A stretch of DNA of 64,000 nucleotides from Streptomyces sp. NBC_01231 (GCA_035999765.1 CP108521.1:3286001-3350000); one strand, 5' to 3'; counted from the stretch's first letter, positions 8,427-17,634 are shown. The notes: generated from the letters alone by a model not told the origin. Made by a program: numbers and translations.

Positions 8427-8800
8427 TCACCCACTCCGCCGCAGGTCAGAGAGGTTGAAGCTCCCCCGAGCGGCTCCGGACTCCAAAGTCGTGAGCAGCG
8501 GATTCAGTCCGTTGGGCGAAAGTTGACGCTCCAACACCTCACAAGGAACGTTTCCGCAGGTCAGAAGCCTGCGCAGGTGGGACGGGTGGGACTCGAACCC
8601 ACGGCCGACGGATTATGAGTCTGTTGGGGATCTTGGCGGTCCTTGCCGATCAGTGCTCATCCTTGACGATTTCACTGGTCAGAAGAAGTAAACAGTGTCG
8701 GCACTCGTTCGTCTTTGTCGGTCTGTTCCTATCCTTGCGTCCCGAACGCGTCCAAGATGGACGGCCTCAAGCAACGTGGGAGCCGTTCCCGCCAGCTCGG
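8285..8800 (-). repeat. Dispersed repeat copy 2 containing a tRNA(CAU) 3' half
   Basis: Core 8576-8621. It has the same tRNA 3' half as copy 1 with one substitution in the acceptor strand (CCGTCCC on the minus strand instead of CCGCCCC). Flanks match copy 1 from about 8296 (tgggacaacgaaccggcccg) to past 8740. No gene lies between 8427 and 8847. Confidence 0.8.
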
Positions 8801-8847
8801 GTTGGTTCGACTCTGCGCGTGCGGCTGGGCGAGGGTGATGTGCCGCG

Positions 8848-9462
8848 TCAGGCCGCTTCGCCGACGAGGAGGCCCAGCAGGATGATGTCGAGCGCGCCGG
8901 CGAGTCGCTGGTGGAGGTCGAAGGGGGCTGGTTCCTCTCGGATCCAACGCAGGATTGTCGTGAAGTAGCAGGCAGCCAGCAGTTGTCCGGCCTGGTCGCA
9001 GTCGACGTCCGCCCTGATCTCCCTGCGCTGCTGACCCTGTTCGACGATCCTGGCGAGTTCGATCTCCAGAGACGGGTCCTGGAGGAGGCGGCCGTACCGC
9101 GCGGAGGCGTCCATCAGGACGGCGGTCTCGGCGCGGGAGGCGACGTTGAGTTCGGCCATCTCCTTCAGGTAGCGGCGCAGCCCGTCGCCGACCGGCAGGT
9201 CCTCGGCGTGCTGGGAGCCGAGGATCTCGTTGACGCGGGCGCGGCGGCGGGCTCCCCATTCCTCGAGGAATCCGACCTTCTGTGAGAAGTGGTTGAAGAC
9301 GGTGGCCCGGGCGACGTCGGCGGTTTCGGCGATCTGGTCCATGGTCGTCGCCTCGTACCCCTGGGTGACGAACAAGTGCAGCGCCGCGGCGTAGAGGTGG
9401 TCGCGCACCTGCTGTCGCTTGCGTTCCCGGCGTCCGGCGGGCGGTGCTGCGGGCGTGGACAC
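8848..9462 (-). CDS. TetR-family regulator
   Basis: 204 aa. The helix-turn-helix is near residues 20-60 (GYEATTMDQIAETADVARAT, then VFNHFSQKVGFLEEW). The GTG at 9462 is chosen because AGGAGG lies 7 nt upstream; longer frames from ATG at 9492 or 9519 lack such a site. It is divergent from the MBL-hydrolase gene, with a 26-bp perfect palindrome in between, so it is probably the local repressor of the MBL-MFS-FAH operon. Confidence 0.88.
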   Translation of the reverse strand: MSTPAAPPAGRRERKRQQVRDHLYAAALHLFVTQGYEATTMDQIAETADVARATVFNHFSQKVGFLEEWGARRRARVNEILGSQHAEDLPVGDGLRRYLKEMAELNVASRAETAVLMDASARYGRLLQDPSLEIELARIVEQGQQRREIRADVDCDQAGQLLAACYFTTILRWIREEPAPFDLHQRLAGALDIILLGLLVGEAA

Positions 9463-9559
9463 CACTTCGCCTCCTGCCTCCGGGATCTTCATGGTCGTCA
9501 GTACAGCACATGCCCGCACGGGTATTGACGCCGCCCCACCACCTTCTTAGATTAGCGGC

Positions 9560-9585
9560 CATTGATGGACTCGAGTCCATCAATG
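9560..9585. promoter_or_regulatory. 26-bp perfect palindrome, probable TetR operator
   Basis: CATTGATGGACTC is followed directly by its exact reverse complement. It lies 46 bp before the MBL gene start and ~100 bp before the tetR start. Length, perfection and location fit a TetR operator. Confidence 0.8.
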
Positions 9586-9630
9586 TACTTAAGTCTCGCT
9601 ATCTGACACGGGACAAGAACAGGAGGCAAC

Positions 9631-10569
9631 GTGGCTTCCGTGATATTCCGGACAGGCTGTGTCGAGCTCGGACACGGCTGTTACGCCTGGATCGCGGGCG
9701 AGTCCGGATGGGGCATGAGCAACGCCGGGCTGATCACCGGCCGGGGCGAGTCACTGCTCGTCGACACCCTCTACGATCTGCTGCTGACCAAGACCATGCT
9801 CGACGCGCTGACGCCGCTGACCGCCACCGCGCCGATCGCCACCGTGGTCAACACCCATGGCAACGGCGACCACTGGTTCGGCAACCAGCTCGTGGCTCAC
9901 GCCGAGATCATCGCGGCCCGCGGGTCCGTGGCGGACATGCGTCAGGTGGGTCCGGCCGAGATGCTGGCGCTGACCAGCATGGAGAGCCCTGCCGGACGCT
10001 TCGCCCACCGGATCTTCGGCCGCTTCGACTACGCCGGCGTCGAACCCGCCCTCCCGAACCGGATCTTCGACGGTGAGACGATCCTGGACATCGGCGGCAC
10101 CGAGGTCCGCCTCATCGACGTGGGCCCCGCACACAGCGCCGGAGACACGATCGTGCACGTGCCGCAGGCCCGGACGGTCTACACCGGCGACATCGTCTTC
10201 GCCGGAGCGGCGCCGATCGTCTGGCACGGCCCCTTCACCCGCTGGCTCGCCGCCTGCGACCTGTTGCTCGGCCTCGACGCCGACATCGTCGTACCCGGCC
10301 ACGGCCCTGTCACCACCAAACAGGCCGTCCGCGAGATCCGCGACTACCTCGAACACGTCCATGAGCAGGCCACCGCCCGCTTCACCGCCGGCATGCCGGC
10401 CATGGACGCGGCCCGCGACATCCGCCTGGGCCGCTTCGCAGACCTGCACGAGAGCGAACGCCTCGCCGTCAACGTGCACACCGTCTACCGGGAGCTCGAC
10501 CCCACCCTGCCCCCACTCGACGGCCCCGGGCTGTTCGGCTGCATGGCCGAGCTCTGCCCCCGCGTCTGA
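9631..10569 (+). CDS. MBL-fold metallohydrolase
   Basis: 312 aa metallo-beta-lactamase fold. The metal site reads THGNGDH (H76, D80, H81), i.e. Asn where the common HxHxDH has its second His. Later ligands lie in GPAHSAGDTIVHVP (~H167, D172) and PGHGPV. The GTG start follows AGGAGG. It is the first gene of an apparent operon with an MFS transporter and an FAH-family enzyme behind a TetR operator, so it probably hydrolyses an ester, lactone or amide compound that is also exported or degraded. Substrate not identifiable. Confidence 0.88.
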   Translation: MASVIFRTGCVELGHGCYAWIAGESGWGMSNAGLITGRGESLLVDTLYDLLLTKTMLDALTPLTATAPIATVVNTHGNGDHWFGNQLVAHAEIIAARGSVADMRQVGPAEMLALTSMESPAGRFAHRIFGRFDYAGVEPALPNRIFDGETILDIGGTEVRLIDVGPAHSAGDTIVHVPQARTVYTGDIVFAGAAPIVWHGPFTRWLAACDLLLGLDADIVVPGHGPVTTKQAVREIRDYLEHVHEQATARFTAGMPAMDAARDIRLGRFADLHESERLAVNVHTVYRELDPTLPPLDGPGLFGCMAELCPRV

Positions 10570-10698
10570 CGACGCTCCCCCGCTCGCCCTGCCGAGGCCC
10601 CGCCCTCCGCGACCGGCGCACCGCCCCCTCCGGTGCGCCCAACTCCCCGCATTCCCCCATCGGGCCGTACGTCCCGCCAACCCTGCCAAGGAGGAGAC

Positions 10699-12303
10699 AT
10701 GGTCTCCGTCCCCGCCTACGACCCATCCGCCGCCCCGTCGTCGTCCGACACCCCACCGGCCGCCACGGCACGCCACACCAGCACGATCATCGCCGGCTGT
10801 CTGGCCGTCTGCCTGGCCCAGATCGGACTGGTACTGCCCGCCGCGATCAACGGCGTCATGCAGCGCACCCTCCATGCGTCCGGTGGAGAACTGACCTGGA
10901 TCAGTGACGCCTTCCTGGTGCCCGCCGCCGTCCTCGCGCTGACCTTCGGCGTCGTGGGCGACCTGTACGGCCGTAAGAAACTGGTGGTCGGCGCGGCACT
11001 GCTGTCCGCCATCGGCTACCTGGTGTCCGCCACCTCCCACTCGGCAGCCCAGTTGATCACCGGTCAGGCGATCTCCGGCATCGGAGCCGCCGCGCTCTTC
11101 CCTGCCTCCTTGTCCATGATCACCGCGATCACGACCACCCCGGCCGCGCGAGCCAAGGGGCTGGCCTCCTGGACCACGGCCCTGTCGCTCGGCGCCTTCC
11201 TCGCCCCGCTGATGTCCGGCGGGATCGTCGAACACGCCTCCTTCCAGTGGGCGTTCGGCGTGACCGGCGTGCTCGCCGTGATCACCGCGGTGGGTGCCTG
11301 GCTGCTGGCCACCGAGTCCAGCGCCCCCGAGGGCCGCTCGCTCGACTGGCCGGGCCAGATCGCCATCGCCGTGGCCATGCTCGCCCTGCTGTACGGCATC
11401 ATCCAAGGCCCGTCGGACGGCTGGAGCTCGACACCCGTCGTCGCGTCCTTCGTCGCCTTCGCCGTGTTCATCGTCGCGTTCGTGCTGGTGGAGAGCCGCA
11501 GCGCGGCCCCGATGCTGCGCCTGGAGCTGTTCCGTATCCCGGCCTTCGCCGCGTCGGCCGCGATGGCGGTGATCGGCATGTTCGGCTTCCTCGGCGGCGC
11601 GTACGACCTGAGCATCCGCCTCGGCGTCATCCAGCACCAGAGCCCCTTCCAGGTCGCGGTGCCCTTCCTGGTCATCCAGGGCGTCACCCCGCTCATCTGG
11701 CCGCTGCTGGTCCGGCTGCTGCACCGGGTGGGCCCCGGCCCCATGCTCGTCACCGGGTTCGTCTCACTGGCCGGAGCCCAACTGTGGCTGCGGGCGGTGC
11801 CGATCCACGAAAGCGGCCTGATCCCCCTGCTCGGGCCGCTCGTGCTCAACGGTGTCGGCTTCGGTCTGGTCGTCGCCGCCCTCACCGCCGCCGCCGTCAA
11901 CGTCGTACCGCCCACGCTGACCGGCATGGCGGGCGCCACCACCAGCCTGGTCCGCGACCTCGGCCAGACCCTCGGCCCCGCCATCGTCGGCGCCGTCGCC
12001 CTCGGCATGGCCACGCGTCAACTCACCGGCAGCCTCGCCGAAGCGGGCCTGACCCCCAAGGAGCACGGCATCGCCTCCGCCGTCCTGCACGAGGGCGGCC
12101 CGCTCGCCCTGCACAGCGCCGACCTCGGTCCGCTCAGCGCCAAGCTCGCCCCGTACACCACGGACGCCCTGGCCCGCGGCTACAACAACGGACTGATCCT
12201 CACTGCCGTCGCCTGTGCGGCCGCCGCTGTGATCGCCGCCGTCTTCGTCGGCTTCGGGCCCAGCGGCACGCGGCCGGCCGAGGCGGAGGGGAGCGCGGCA
12301 TGA
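10699..12303 (+). CDS. MFS drug/metabolite transporter, DHA2 (14-TM) type
   Basis: 534 aa with about 14 hydrophobic helices. The loop motif GDLYGRKKLVVGAALLSAIG (motif A) follows TM2-TM3 and GIGAAALFPASLSMI resembles the DHA2 antiporter helix. The ATG at 10699 follows AAGGAGGAG. The stop overlaps the next start (ATGA at 12300), showing translational coupling with the FAH gene. Proton-driven export of a toxic or signalling compound is inferred from the family and the TetR context. Confidence 0.9.
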   Translation: MVSVPAYDPSAAPSSSDTPPAATARHTSTIIAGCLAVCLAQIGLVLPAAINGVMQRTLHASGGELTWISDAFLVPAAVLALTFGVVGDLYGRKKLVVGAALLSAIGYLVSATSHSAAQLITGQAISGIGAAALFPASLSMITAITTTPAARAKGLASWTTALSLGAFLAPLMSGGIVEHASFQWAFGVTGVLAVITAVGAWLLATESSAPEGRSLDWPGQIAIAVAMLALLYGIIQGPSDGWSSTPVVASFVAFAVFIVAFVLVESRSAAPMLRLELFRIPAFAASAAMAVIGMFGFLGGAYDLSIRLGVIQHQSPFQVAVPFLVIQGVTPLIWPLLVRLLHRVGPGPMLVTGFVSLAGAQLWLRAVPIHESGLIPLLGPLVLNGVGFGLVVAALTAAAVNVVPPTLTGMAGATTSLVRDLGQTLGPAIVGAVALGMATRQLTGSLAEAGLTPKEHGIASAVLHEGGPLALHSADLGPLSAKLAPYTTDALARGYNNGLILTAVACAAAAVIAAVFVGFGPSGTRPAEAEGSAA

Positions 12304-13244
12304 GGTTCGCGGCCTTCGTCCACGACGGGAAACCGCAGCCGGGAGCCGTCACCGGCGACCAGGTCCACCCGTTCGAACACCCCGTCGAACTGCTGGATCT
12401 GGTCATGGAGGGCGAGCAGTCCCTGCGCGGGGCGGGCGAACGCGCCCTGACCGGCTCCCTGCCGCTGCCCCTGGCCGACGTACGGCTACTGCCACCGCTG
12501 CGACCACCGACCGTACGTGACTACATGACCTTCGAGGGCCATGTCGCGGGCATCGCCCAGGGATACGGCGACACCGTGCCCGACGAGTGGTACGAAGCCC
12601 CCGCGTTCTACTTCACCAACCCGTACTCGGTGATCGGCGCCCACGACGACGTGCCGGTGCCGCCGGGTTGCGCACGCTTCGACTTCGAACTCGAAGTGGC
12701 CGCCGTCATCGGCAAGCCCGGCCGGGACCTGACCCCCGACCAGGCGCGCGAGCACATCCTCGGCTACACGATCCTCAACGACTGGTCCGCCCGCGACCTG
12801 CAAGGCCGCGAGATGAAGGTCAAACTCGGCCCGGCCAAGGGCAAGGACACGGCAACCACCCTCGGCCCCTGGCTCGTCACCGCCGACGAACTCGAACCCC
12901 ACCGCAACCCGGAAGGCTTCCTCGACCTCGCACTGACCGTCCAGGTCAACGGCGAGACCGTCGGCCAGGACCGACTGGCCAACATGGCCTGGACGTTCGA
13001 GGAGATGGCGGCGTACGCCTCCCGTGGCACCTGGATCCGCCCCGGCGATGTCCTGGGCTCGGGCACCTGCGGCAACGGCGGCTGCCTGGCCGAACTCTGG
13101 GGCCGCAACGGCACCTTCGAACCCCCGCCGCTGGCTCCCGGCGACATCGTCACCATGACGGTCGAGAGCATCGGCACCATCAGCAACACCGTCGTCGAGG
13201 GCGTCGCCCCGATTCCTCTACCACCTGCCCGCCGCAGGGGATGA
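12300..13244 (+). CDS. Fumarylacetoacetate hydrolase (FAH) family protein
   Basis: 314 aa. The FAH core includes FDFELEVAAVIGKPGRDLTP, YTILNDWSARDLQ and LGSGTCGNGG, carrying the acidic residues that bind the divalent metal. The family cleaves or decarboxylates beta-diketo or oxo acids, often in aromatic or sugar-acid degradation. It is translationally coupled to the MFS gene. It may process the product of the MBL hydrolase; the actual substrate is unknown. Confidence 0.88.
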   Translation: MRFAAFVHDGKPQPGAVTGDQVHPFEHPVELLDLVMEGEQSLRGAGERALTGSLPLPLADVRLLPPLRPPTVRDYMTFEGHVAGIAQGYGDTVPDEWYEAPAFYFTNPYSVIGAHDDVPVPPGCARFDFELEVAAVIGKPGRDLTPDQAREHILGYTILNDWSARDLQGREMKVKLGPAKGKDTATTLGPWLVTADELEPHRNPEGFLDLALTVQVNGETVGQDRLANMAWTFEEMAAYASRGTWIRPGDVLGSGTCGNGGCLAELWGRNGTFEPPPLAPGDIVTMTVESIGTISNTVVEGVAPIPLPPARRRG

Positions 13245-13367
13245 CCCCCGTACTCGTGGGGGCGGGCCGGAGCGACGGCTCTCCCCCGCCTGATGCCTCC
13301 ACCCCCTGAACAACCCGCCTCTGGCAACCCCTGTGCCCGATACAGTGCCCGGCACCGGGAGTAAGGC

Positions 13368-13945
13368 ATGAACGACGTGGACAAGGTCATGGCCTCGGCC
13401 GTCGACGTACCGGAAGGGGCCTCGCTGGCGGTAGGCGGCTTCGGGTTGTGCGGCATCCCCACCGTCCTCATCGACGCCCTGTACGCGCAGGGCGCCGGCG
13501 GTCTGCGCGTGGTCTCCAACAACTGCGGCGTTGACGGCCAGGGGCTCGGCTCCTGCTGGCAGCAGGCCAAATCGCCCGGGTGACCGGCTCCTACGTGGGC
13601 GAGAACAAGGAGTTCGCCCGCCAGTACCTCGCCGGTGAACTTGAAGTGGAGCTCACCCCGCAGGGCACCCTCGCCGAACGGCTGCGCGCCGGAGGCACCG
13701 GCATCCCCGCCTTCTACACCCCGGCCGGGGTCGGCACACAGGTCGCCGAGGGCGGACTGCCCTGGCGCTACGGCCCCGACGGCGCCGTAGTTGTGGCCTC
13801 CCCGCCAAAGGAGACGCGGACCTTCCGCGGCCGGACCTACGTCCTGGAGGAGGCCATCACCACCGACTTCGCCCTCGTGCGGGCCGCCCTCGGCGACCGG
13901 CACGGCAACCTCGTCTTCCACCGCAGCGCCATTCGGGCCGCACGG
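13368..13945 (+). pseudogene. 3-oxoacid CoA-transferase subunit A, frameshifted and truncated
   Basis: The first part ([15 protein letters not shown] through [14 protein letters not shown]) is a family I CoA-transferase alpha subunit. The frame then shifts near 13550, and the continuation reads [39 protein letters not shown] and [18 protein letters not shown]. The C-terminal ~30 residues and the beta subunit are missing, replaced by the promoter region of the MarR gene. It is almost certainly non-functional. The neighbouring intact gene that invaded is unknown. Confidence 0.85.
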
Positions 13946-14001
13946 AGGGGGCAGTTCCAGTCCACAGGACTGAAATGGCAGCCTACAATTAACTGTCCAC
14001 G

Positions 14002-14015
14002 GAAGATAATTCTTC
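14002..14015. promoter_or_regulatory. Inverted repeat upstream of marR
   Basis: GAAGA-TAAT-TCTTC lies 13 bp before the marR start in an AT-rich pocket. It could be an autoregulatory operator; the arms are short. Confidence 0.35.
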
Positions 14016-14027
14016 GGAAGATGAGTG

Positions 14028-14543
14028 ATGGCTGACGCTGACCTGAAGCTGCTGTACCGGGAGCTGGTCTCGCTGGAGATCGAGCTGTGGGATGGCATTG
14101 AGGGGCGATTGAGGGCGGAGTACGACCTGCCGCTGACCTCGTTCGAGGTGCTGCACCTGCTGAAGCAGCAGCCCGGGCGGCGGATCCAGGACATCGCGGA
14201 AAAGTTCTCGATCACGGTGGGTGGCACGAGCAAGGTGGTCGATCGCCTGGAGGCGGCGGGCCTGTGTGGGCGGCGCGCCAATCCGAACGACCGCCGTTCC
14301 TCGATCGTCGAGTTGACGCCCGAGGGGCGGAACCTGGTGGACGGGGCGCTGAAGGTGTTCGAGGAAGAGCTCGAGCTGCGTATCGGGTCGGTTATTCCCG
14401 AGCAGTCCGTACGCGAGGTGACCGCGGTCCTCAGTACGCTGCGGACGGCCGGACGCGCGCTGGACGCGGAGCGGAAGGGCACCGCGAAGACGCCGGTGCC
14501 GGCCACGCGGGCGCCGAAGCAGCCCGGCCGACCGGCATCGTGA
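14028..14543 (+). CDS. MarR-family regulator
   Basis: 171 aa winged helix protein. The recognition region is [20 protein letters not shown], and the wing reads [17 protein letters not shown], the MarR DxR signature. The ATG at 14028 follows CGGAAG; the preceding GTG is less well placed. The C-terminal tail is Lys/Pro/Arg-rich. Its target is probably its own promoter or the convergent small oxidoreductase genes; neither can be confirmed. Confidence 0.85.
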   Translation: MADADLKLLYRELVSLEIELWDGIEGRLRAEYDLPLTSFEVLHLLKQQPGRRIQDIAEKFSITVGGTSKVVDRLEAAGLCGRRANPNDRRSSIVELTPEGRNLVDGALKVFEEELELRIGSVIPEQSVREVTAVLSTLRTAGRALDAERKGTAKTPVPATRAPKQPGRPAS

Positions 14544-14577
14544 GCCGCGACGGCTCGGCAGTGCACGTGAGTTGATC

Positions 14578-14614
14578 AGCCGGGGCCGGTTGAGCACAAC
14601 CCCCGGCCCGTCAG
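14578..14614. terminator. GC-rich imperfect hairpin between convergent genes
   Basis: GCCGGGGCCGGTTG...CAACCCCCGGCCCG can fold into a long imperfect stem with a four-base loop. It lies between the MarR and PPOX 3' ends and would serve both directions. Confidence 0.5.
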
Positions 14615-14622
14615 CCCACGAT

Positions 14623-15048
14623 TCAGTCGGCGATACCGGCGAAGGCGATGACTTTGCCGATGCGGCCGCGGACGAGGAGGTTGCCGGGGCCGCCGTTGCG
14701 GGTGGCGTACTCCTCGGTGCGGTCCTCGCCCATGTAGCGGGCGCCGAGGAGGCCTCCCCAGCGGAGCATGCCGTCCGGGTCCTCGGAGATTGTTGCGCGG
14801 CCCTGGAGGAGGACGAACGCGTACGGGGGTTGATCCTCGTCGACGCAGAGGGCGAACCGTCCGTCGCGGGCGAGGTTGCGGCCCTTGACCCCGCTCTTCT
14901 CGATGGTGAGCACGATGTCGTCGCCGTCGAGGAGGAACCAGACCGGTGTGACGTGGGGGCTGCCGTCGGCGCGGACGGTGGAGAGCTTGCCGGTGCGGGT
15001 GCCGTGCGTGACGAACGCCCGCCACTGCTGCTCGGTCATCTTCCGCAT
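14623..15048 (-). CDS. PPOX-class (F420/FMN-dependent) split-barrel protein
   Basis: 141 aa. The pyridoxamine-phosphate-oxidase-like barrel shows KLSTVRADGSPHVTPVWFLL near the N-terminus and KGRNLARDGRFALCVDEDQP in the middle. Actinobacterial members of this size often use F420 or flavin, or bind heme. The ATG at 15048 follows GAAAGG. It is in line with a SnoaL-like gene upstream, but the hairpin at 15084-15114 separates them. Confidence 0.82.
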   Translation of the reverse strand: MRKMTEQQWRAFVTHGTRTGKLSTVRADGSPHVTPVWFLLDGDDIVLTIEKSGVKGRNLARDGRFALCVDEDQPPYAFVLLQGRATISEDPDGMLRWGGLLGARYMGEDRTEEYATRNGGPGNLLVRGRIGKVIAFAGIAD

Positions 15049-15083
15049 GTGGGTGCCTTTCGTGTGCGTACGGATCGGCTCGT

Positions 15084-15114
15084 GGTGCCCGAGGCCAAGT
15101 CGGCCTCGGGCACC
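15084..15114 (-). terminator. 13-bp perfect hairpin downstream of SnoaL-like gene
   Basis: GGTGCCCGAGGCC pairs with GGCCTCGGGCACC across a 5-nt loop, 7 bp past the stop of the gene at 15122-15514. It is a likely factor-independent terminator without a strong T-run, as is common in Streptomyces. Confidence 0.75.
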
Positions 15115-15121
15115 GCGGGTT

Positions 15122-15514
15122 CTAGCCCCAGAAGGCGTCTTCGGCGACCGGGTCGGCGGAGAAGAGCCACATCTCGGTGATCTTGCCGTTGTCGATGCGC
15201 AGGAGGTCGACGCCGTCCATGCTCATCGACGCGTCGCCGTGGCGGCCGGTGAAGTGGATGGTGGCGGCGACCAGGTCACCGTTGCCCATAAGGGTGTGGA
15301 TCTTGTCGATGGCGAAGGTGCCCCGGCTGGTCTCCATCATGCTGCCGAGCATCTGGAAGACGGCGCCTTGGCCCTTGTGCTCGCCGGAGAACCGGTTGGC
15401 GCCGGGCTGATGCCAGACGATGTCGGCGTCGAGGAGTTCGCCGAGAGCAGCCATGTCTCCGGTCTGGACAGCCTGGAAGTAGGTGCGGGCGATGTCGACG
15501 TTCGAACTGGTCAT
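15122..15514 (-). CDS. SnoaL-like / NTF2-fold protein
   Basis: 130 aa. The ketosteroid-isomerase-like pattern includes ARTYFQAVQTGDMAALGELL, DADIVWHQPG, MDGVDLLRIDNGKITEMWLF. Such cone-fold proteins act as isomerases, cyclases or hydrolases, and many have no known activity. It probably shares a direction and origin with the VOC gene upstream (194-bp gap with nothing recognisable). Confidence 0.82.
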   Translation of the reverse strand: MTSSNVDIARTYFQAVQTGDMAALGELLDADIVWHQPGANRFSGEHKGQGAVFQMLGSMMETSRGTFAIDKIHTLMGNGDLVAATIHFTGRHGDASMSMDGVDLLRIDNGKITEMWLFSADPVAEDAFWG

Positions 15515-15707
15515 GCTTGCTCCTTGGGTTCTTGTGCGGGGTGGTGGCTGTCGAGCGAAGTCGAGGCGGTCGGCGAGGCCGGCTTCGGTGAACGCGGCCT
15601 CGATCTCGGGTGACTCCGGCAGGGGAAGGGGCGGAAGGAGAAGGGCCGTCGGCCGCGCCGTGGGACAGGCCGTGCGGCGGTGTCGTGCGGCGGCCTGCGC
15701 GTCCGGT

Positions 15708-16088
15708 TCAGGGGGCGGGTACGGAGAAGACGCCGAAGTGGTTGCCGGCGGTGTCCCGCAGCCGGGCGAAGGTGAAGCCGGCGGAGTCAGAAACCGGCTC
15801 CATGAGTACCTCGGCGCCCAGTTCGCCGGCGCGCTCGACGGTCGCGGTGACGTCCTGTACGAGGACGTAGAAGATCGCGTGGTTGGGGAACTTGCCCTCC
15901 GACTCCCACACGCCGCCCGCCGGCTGCTGGGTACCGGGCGGCACCACCGAGTGATAGGTGACGCCCGGGGTGTTGGTGTTGAGGACGTGATTCCAGTCGA
16001 AGAGCTCGCCGTAGAACTCCTTGACTTTCTCCGGCTGGTCGGTGCCGAACTCGAACCAGGCGACCGAGTTGAAGGCGGGAACGGTCAT
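15708..16088 (-). CDS. VOC (glyoxalase/extradiol dioxygenase-like) protein
   Basis: 126 aa, one vicinal-oxygen-chelate unit pair. The N-terminal half reads NSVAWFEFGTDQPEKVKEFY, followed by GELFDWN, and the C-terminal part reads LRDTAGNHFGVFSV. The ATG at 16088 follows GAGGAG. Members act on methylglyoxal, antibiotics or aromatic compounds, or bind ligands; substrate unknown. The start region faces the radical SAM gene across a 255-bp divergent gap with a 14-bp palindrome. Confidence 0.85.
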   Translation of the reverse strand: MTVPAFNSVAWFEFGTDQPEKVKEFYGELFDWNHVLNTNTPGVTYHSVVPPGTQQPAGGVWESEGKFPNHAIFYVLVQDVTATVERAGELGAEVLMEPVSDSAGFTFARLRDTAGNHFGVFSVPAP

Positions 16089-16208
16089 GACACTCACTCC
16101 TCGCGAGTCCGATATCGGGACAAAGGTGACTCTCCAGGGCGCACTTGATCCGGAGGGTGATTGCTGCGGCCCGCCGGAACGGCCACCGCCTGCCCAGCAA
16201 ACCATTTA

Positions 16209-16222
16209 GATTCCATGGAATC
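16209..16222. promoter_or_regulatory. 14-bp perfect palindrome in divergent gap
   Basis: GATTCCATGGAATC sits in an AT-rich pocket between the VOC and radical SAM genes. It is an operator candidate with no assigned regulator. Confidence 0.4.
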
Positions 16223-16343
16223 AACTTCCAGCGATTATTGTTCCATGTGATGCACATTTGGCATCCAGCCGCCTCGCTCCGCGCGCGGCCCGGGAACGAG
16301 GTCACCCTGGGCGTGGCGGCCGACAGCCGAGAGGAAGCCCGTC

Positions 16344-17225
16344 ATGGAACCGGTCGAGATCGAGGCGAAGACCCTGATCCAGAAGTCGAAGACCCCGTCG
16401 AACGACTACGTGATCAACCCCTACACCGGCTGCGTACTGGGCTGCGCGTACTGCTTCGCCTCCTTCGCGGGGCGGCAGTTCGGCCGGTCGGCCAAGGAGT
16501 GGGGCGACTACCTGTACGTGAAGAAGAACGCCGTCGAGCTGGCCCGCGAGGAGCTGGCCCGGATGCCCGAGCACAAGCGCCACGGCACGATGCTGCTCAG
16601 CTCGGTCACCGACCCCTACCAGGGCCACGAGACGAAGTACCGGCTCACCCGAGGCATCCTGCGCGAGCTGAAAGCCGTCGAATACCCGGGCATGGTCCGC
16701 ATCCTGACCAAGTCGCCGGTCGTCACCCGCGACATCGACCTGCTCACCAGCCTGCCCCGGGCGGAGGTCGGCATGACCGTGACCACCGCGGACGACAAGG
16801 TCAGCCGCTGGTTGGAGGTCCGCGCCCCGCTCGCCTCCCGCCGCCTGCGCACCCTCACGGAACTACGCGAGGCCGGCATCCCCACCTTCGCCTTCGTCGG
16901 CCCGCTCCTGCCCCACTTCGCCACCCGGCCCGAACTCCTGGACCATCTCTTCGGGCAGCTCGTCGAAGCCGGCATCACCGAGGTGTTCATGGAACACATC
17001 AACCTCAAGCGGTACATCCGCGAGCGCATGGACCAGGTCCTCGCCGATGAACCCGCCGAGGTGCGCGAGGCGTACGTACAGGCCCGCACCAAGGAACACC
17101 GCGAGCAGCTCGACGCGATCGTGGCCGGCCTGCTGGCCGAGCACGGGCTGCGGCTGCGCTTCGACGAAGTCGTCCACCACGACGACAACGACGCCCTGCG
17201 GCAGAGGCTGGCCGGCCAGGCGTGA
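16344..17225 (+). CDS. Radical SAM protein (Rv2578c / spore-photoproduct-lyase-like)
   Basis: 293 aa. The cluster motif C30-VLG-C34-AY-C37 (CxxxCxxC) follows NPYTGC, and SSVTDPYQGHE, ILTKSPVVTRDIDLL and MTVTTAD are typical of this actinobacterial SPL-like group. It binds a 4Fe-4S cluster and S-adenosylmethionine. The reaction is not established for most members; DNA photoproduct or nucleic-acid chemistry is a guess. The ATG at 16344 follows GAGAGGAAG. Confidence 0.85.
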   Translation: MEPVEIEAKTLIQKSKTPSNDYVINPYTGCVLGCAYCFASFAGRQFGRSAKEWGDYLYVKKNAVELAREELARMPEHKRHGTMLLSSVTDPYQGHETKYRLTRGILRELKAVEYPGMVRILTKSPVVTRDIDLLTSLPRAEVGMTVTTADDKVSRWLEVRAPLASRRLRTLTELREAGIPTFAFVGPLLPHFATRPELLDHLFGQLVEAGITEVFMEHINLKRYIRERMDQVLADEPAEVREAYVQARTKEHREQLDAIVAGLLAEHGLRLRFDEVVHHDDNDALRQRLAGQA

Positions 17226-17585
17226 GTGCGTCGCACCGGCGGCAGTGCCAGGTGTCCAGGTGCCGCTGGTGATGACCACCTACGGCTCGGATGGCGGGAC
17301 CTTCAGGACCGCAGCGCCGCCTGTTGTTCGACGATCAGTTCCGCAGGGCTGTTGCCGACTCGACCCGGCCGCCGGAGTTGATGGTGATGTCGAGCCGTTT
17401 TCCCGAGACGGTGAGTGCGCCGACGGGAAGTGGGCCTGCCGGTCGGAAGTGGATGCGGCCTGTGGGGACGCCGGGATCAAGGCCGGTCATCCCGGTCATG
17501 AGGGCGCGCTCCAGGGATGGGTGGGGCGCCACCGATGTCGCGGGCGTGGAGGTTGCGCTGCCGCGCGGAGTTCGGCGCGGACATG
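17226..17585 (-). other. Intergenic region with possible glycosidase C-terminal fragment
   Basis: On the minus strand, ~17335-17460 reads GRIHFRPAGPLPVGALTVSG, then KRLDITINSGGRVESATAL. This resembles the extreme C-terminal beta-strands of some secreted glycoside hydrolases, without any catalytic part. It may be a relic of a second polysaccharide-degrading gene beside the beta-helix gene. Evidence is weak. Confidence 0.3.
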
Positions 17586-17634
17586 ACGGTCTCCGGGTGG
17601 TGGTGCGGAAACCGCACCACCACCCGGAGACCGT
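17586..17634 (-). terminator. 23-bp perfect hairpin, terminator of the beta-helix gene
   Basis: A 23-bp stem starting ACGGTCTCCGGG with an AAA loop (17609-17611) and its exact complement ends 17 bp past the stop of the 1052-aa gene. It is the strongest simple terminator in the region. Confidence 0.85.

Noticed and set aside
9751..11724. 657-aa minus-strand open frame
   Set aside because: It is a high-GC antisense shadow of the MBL and MFS genes.
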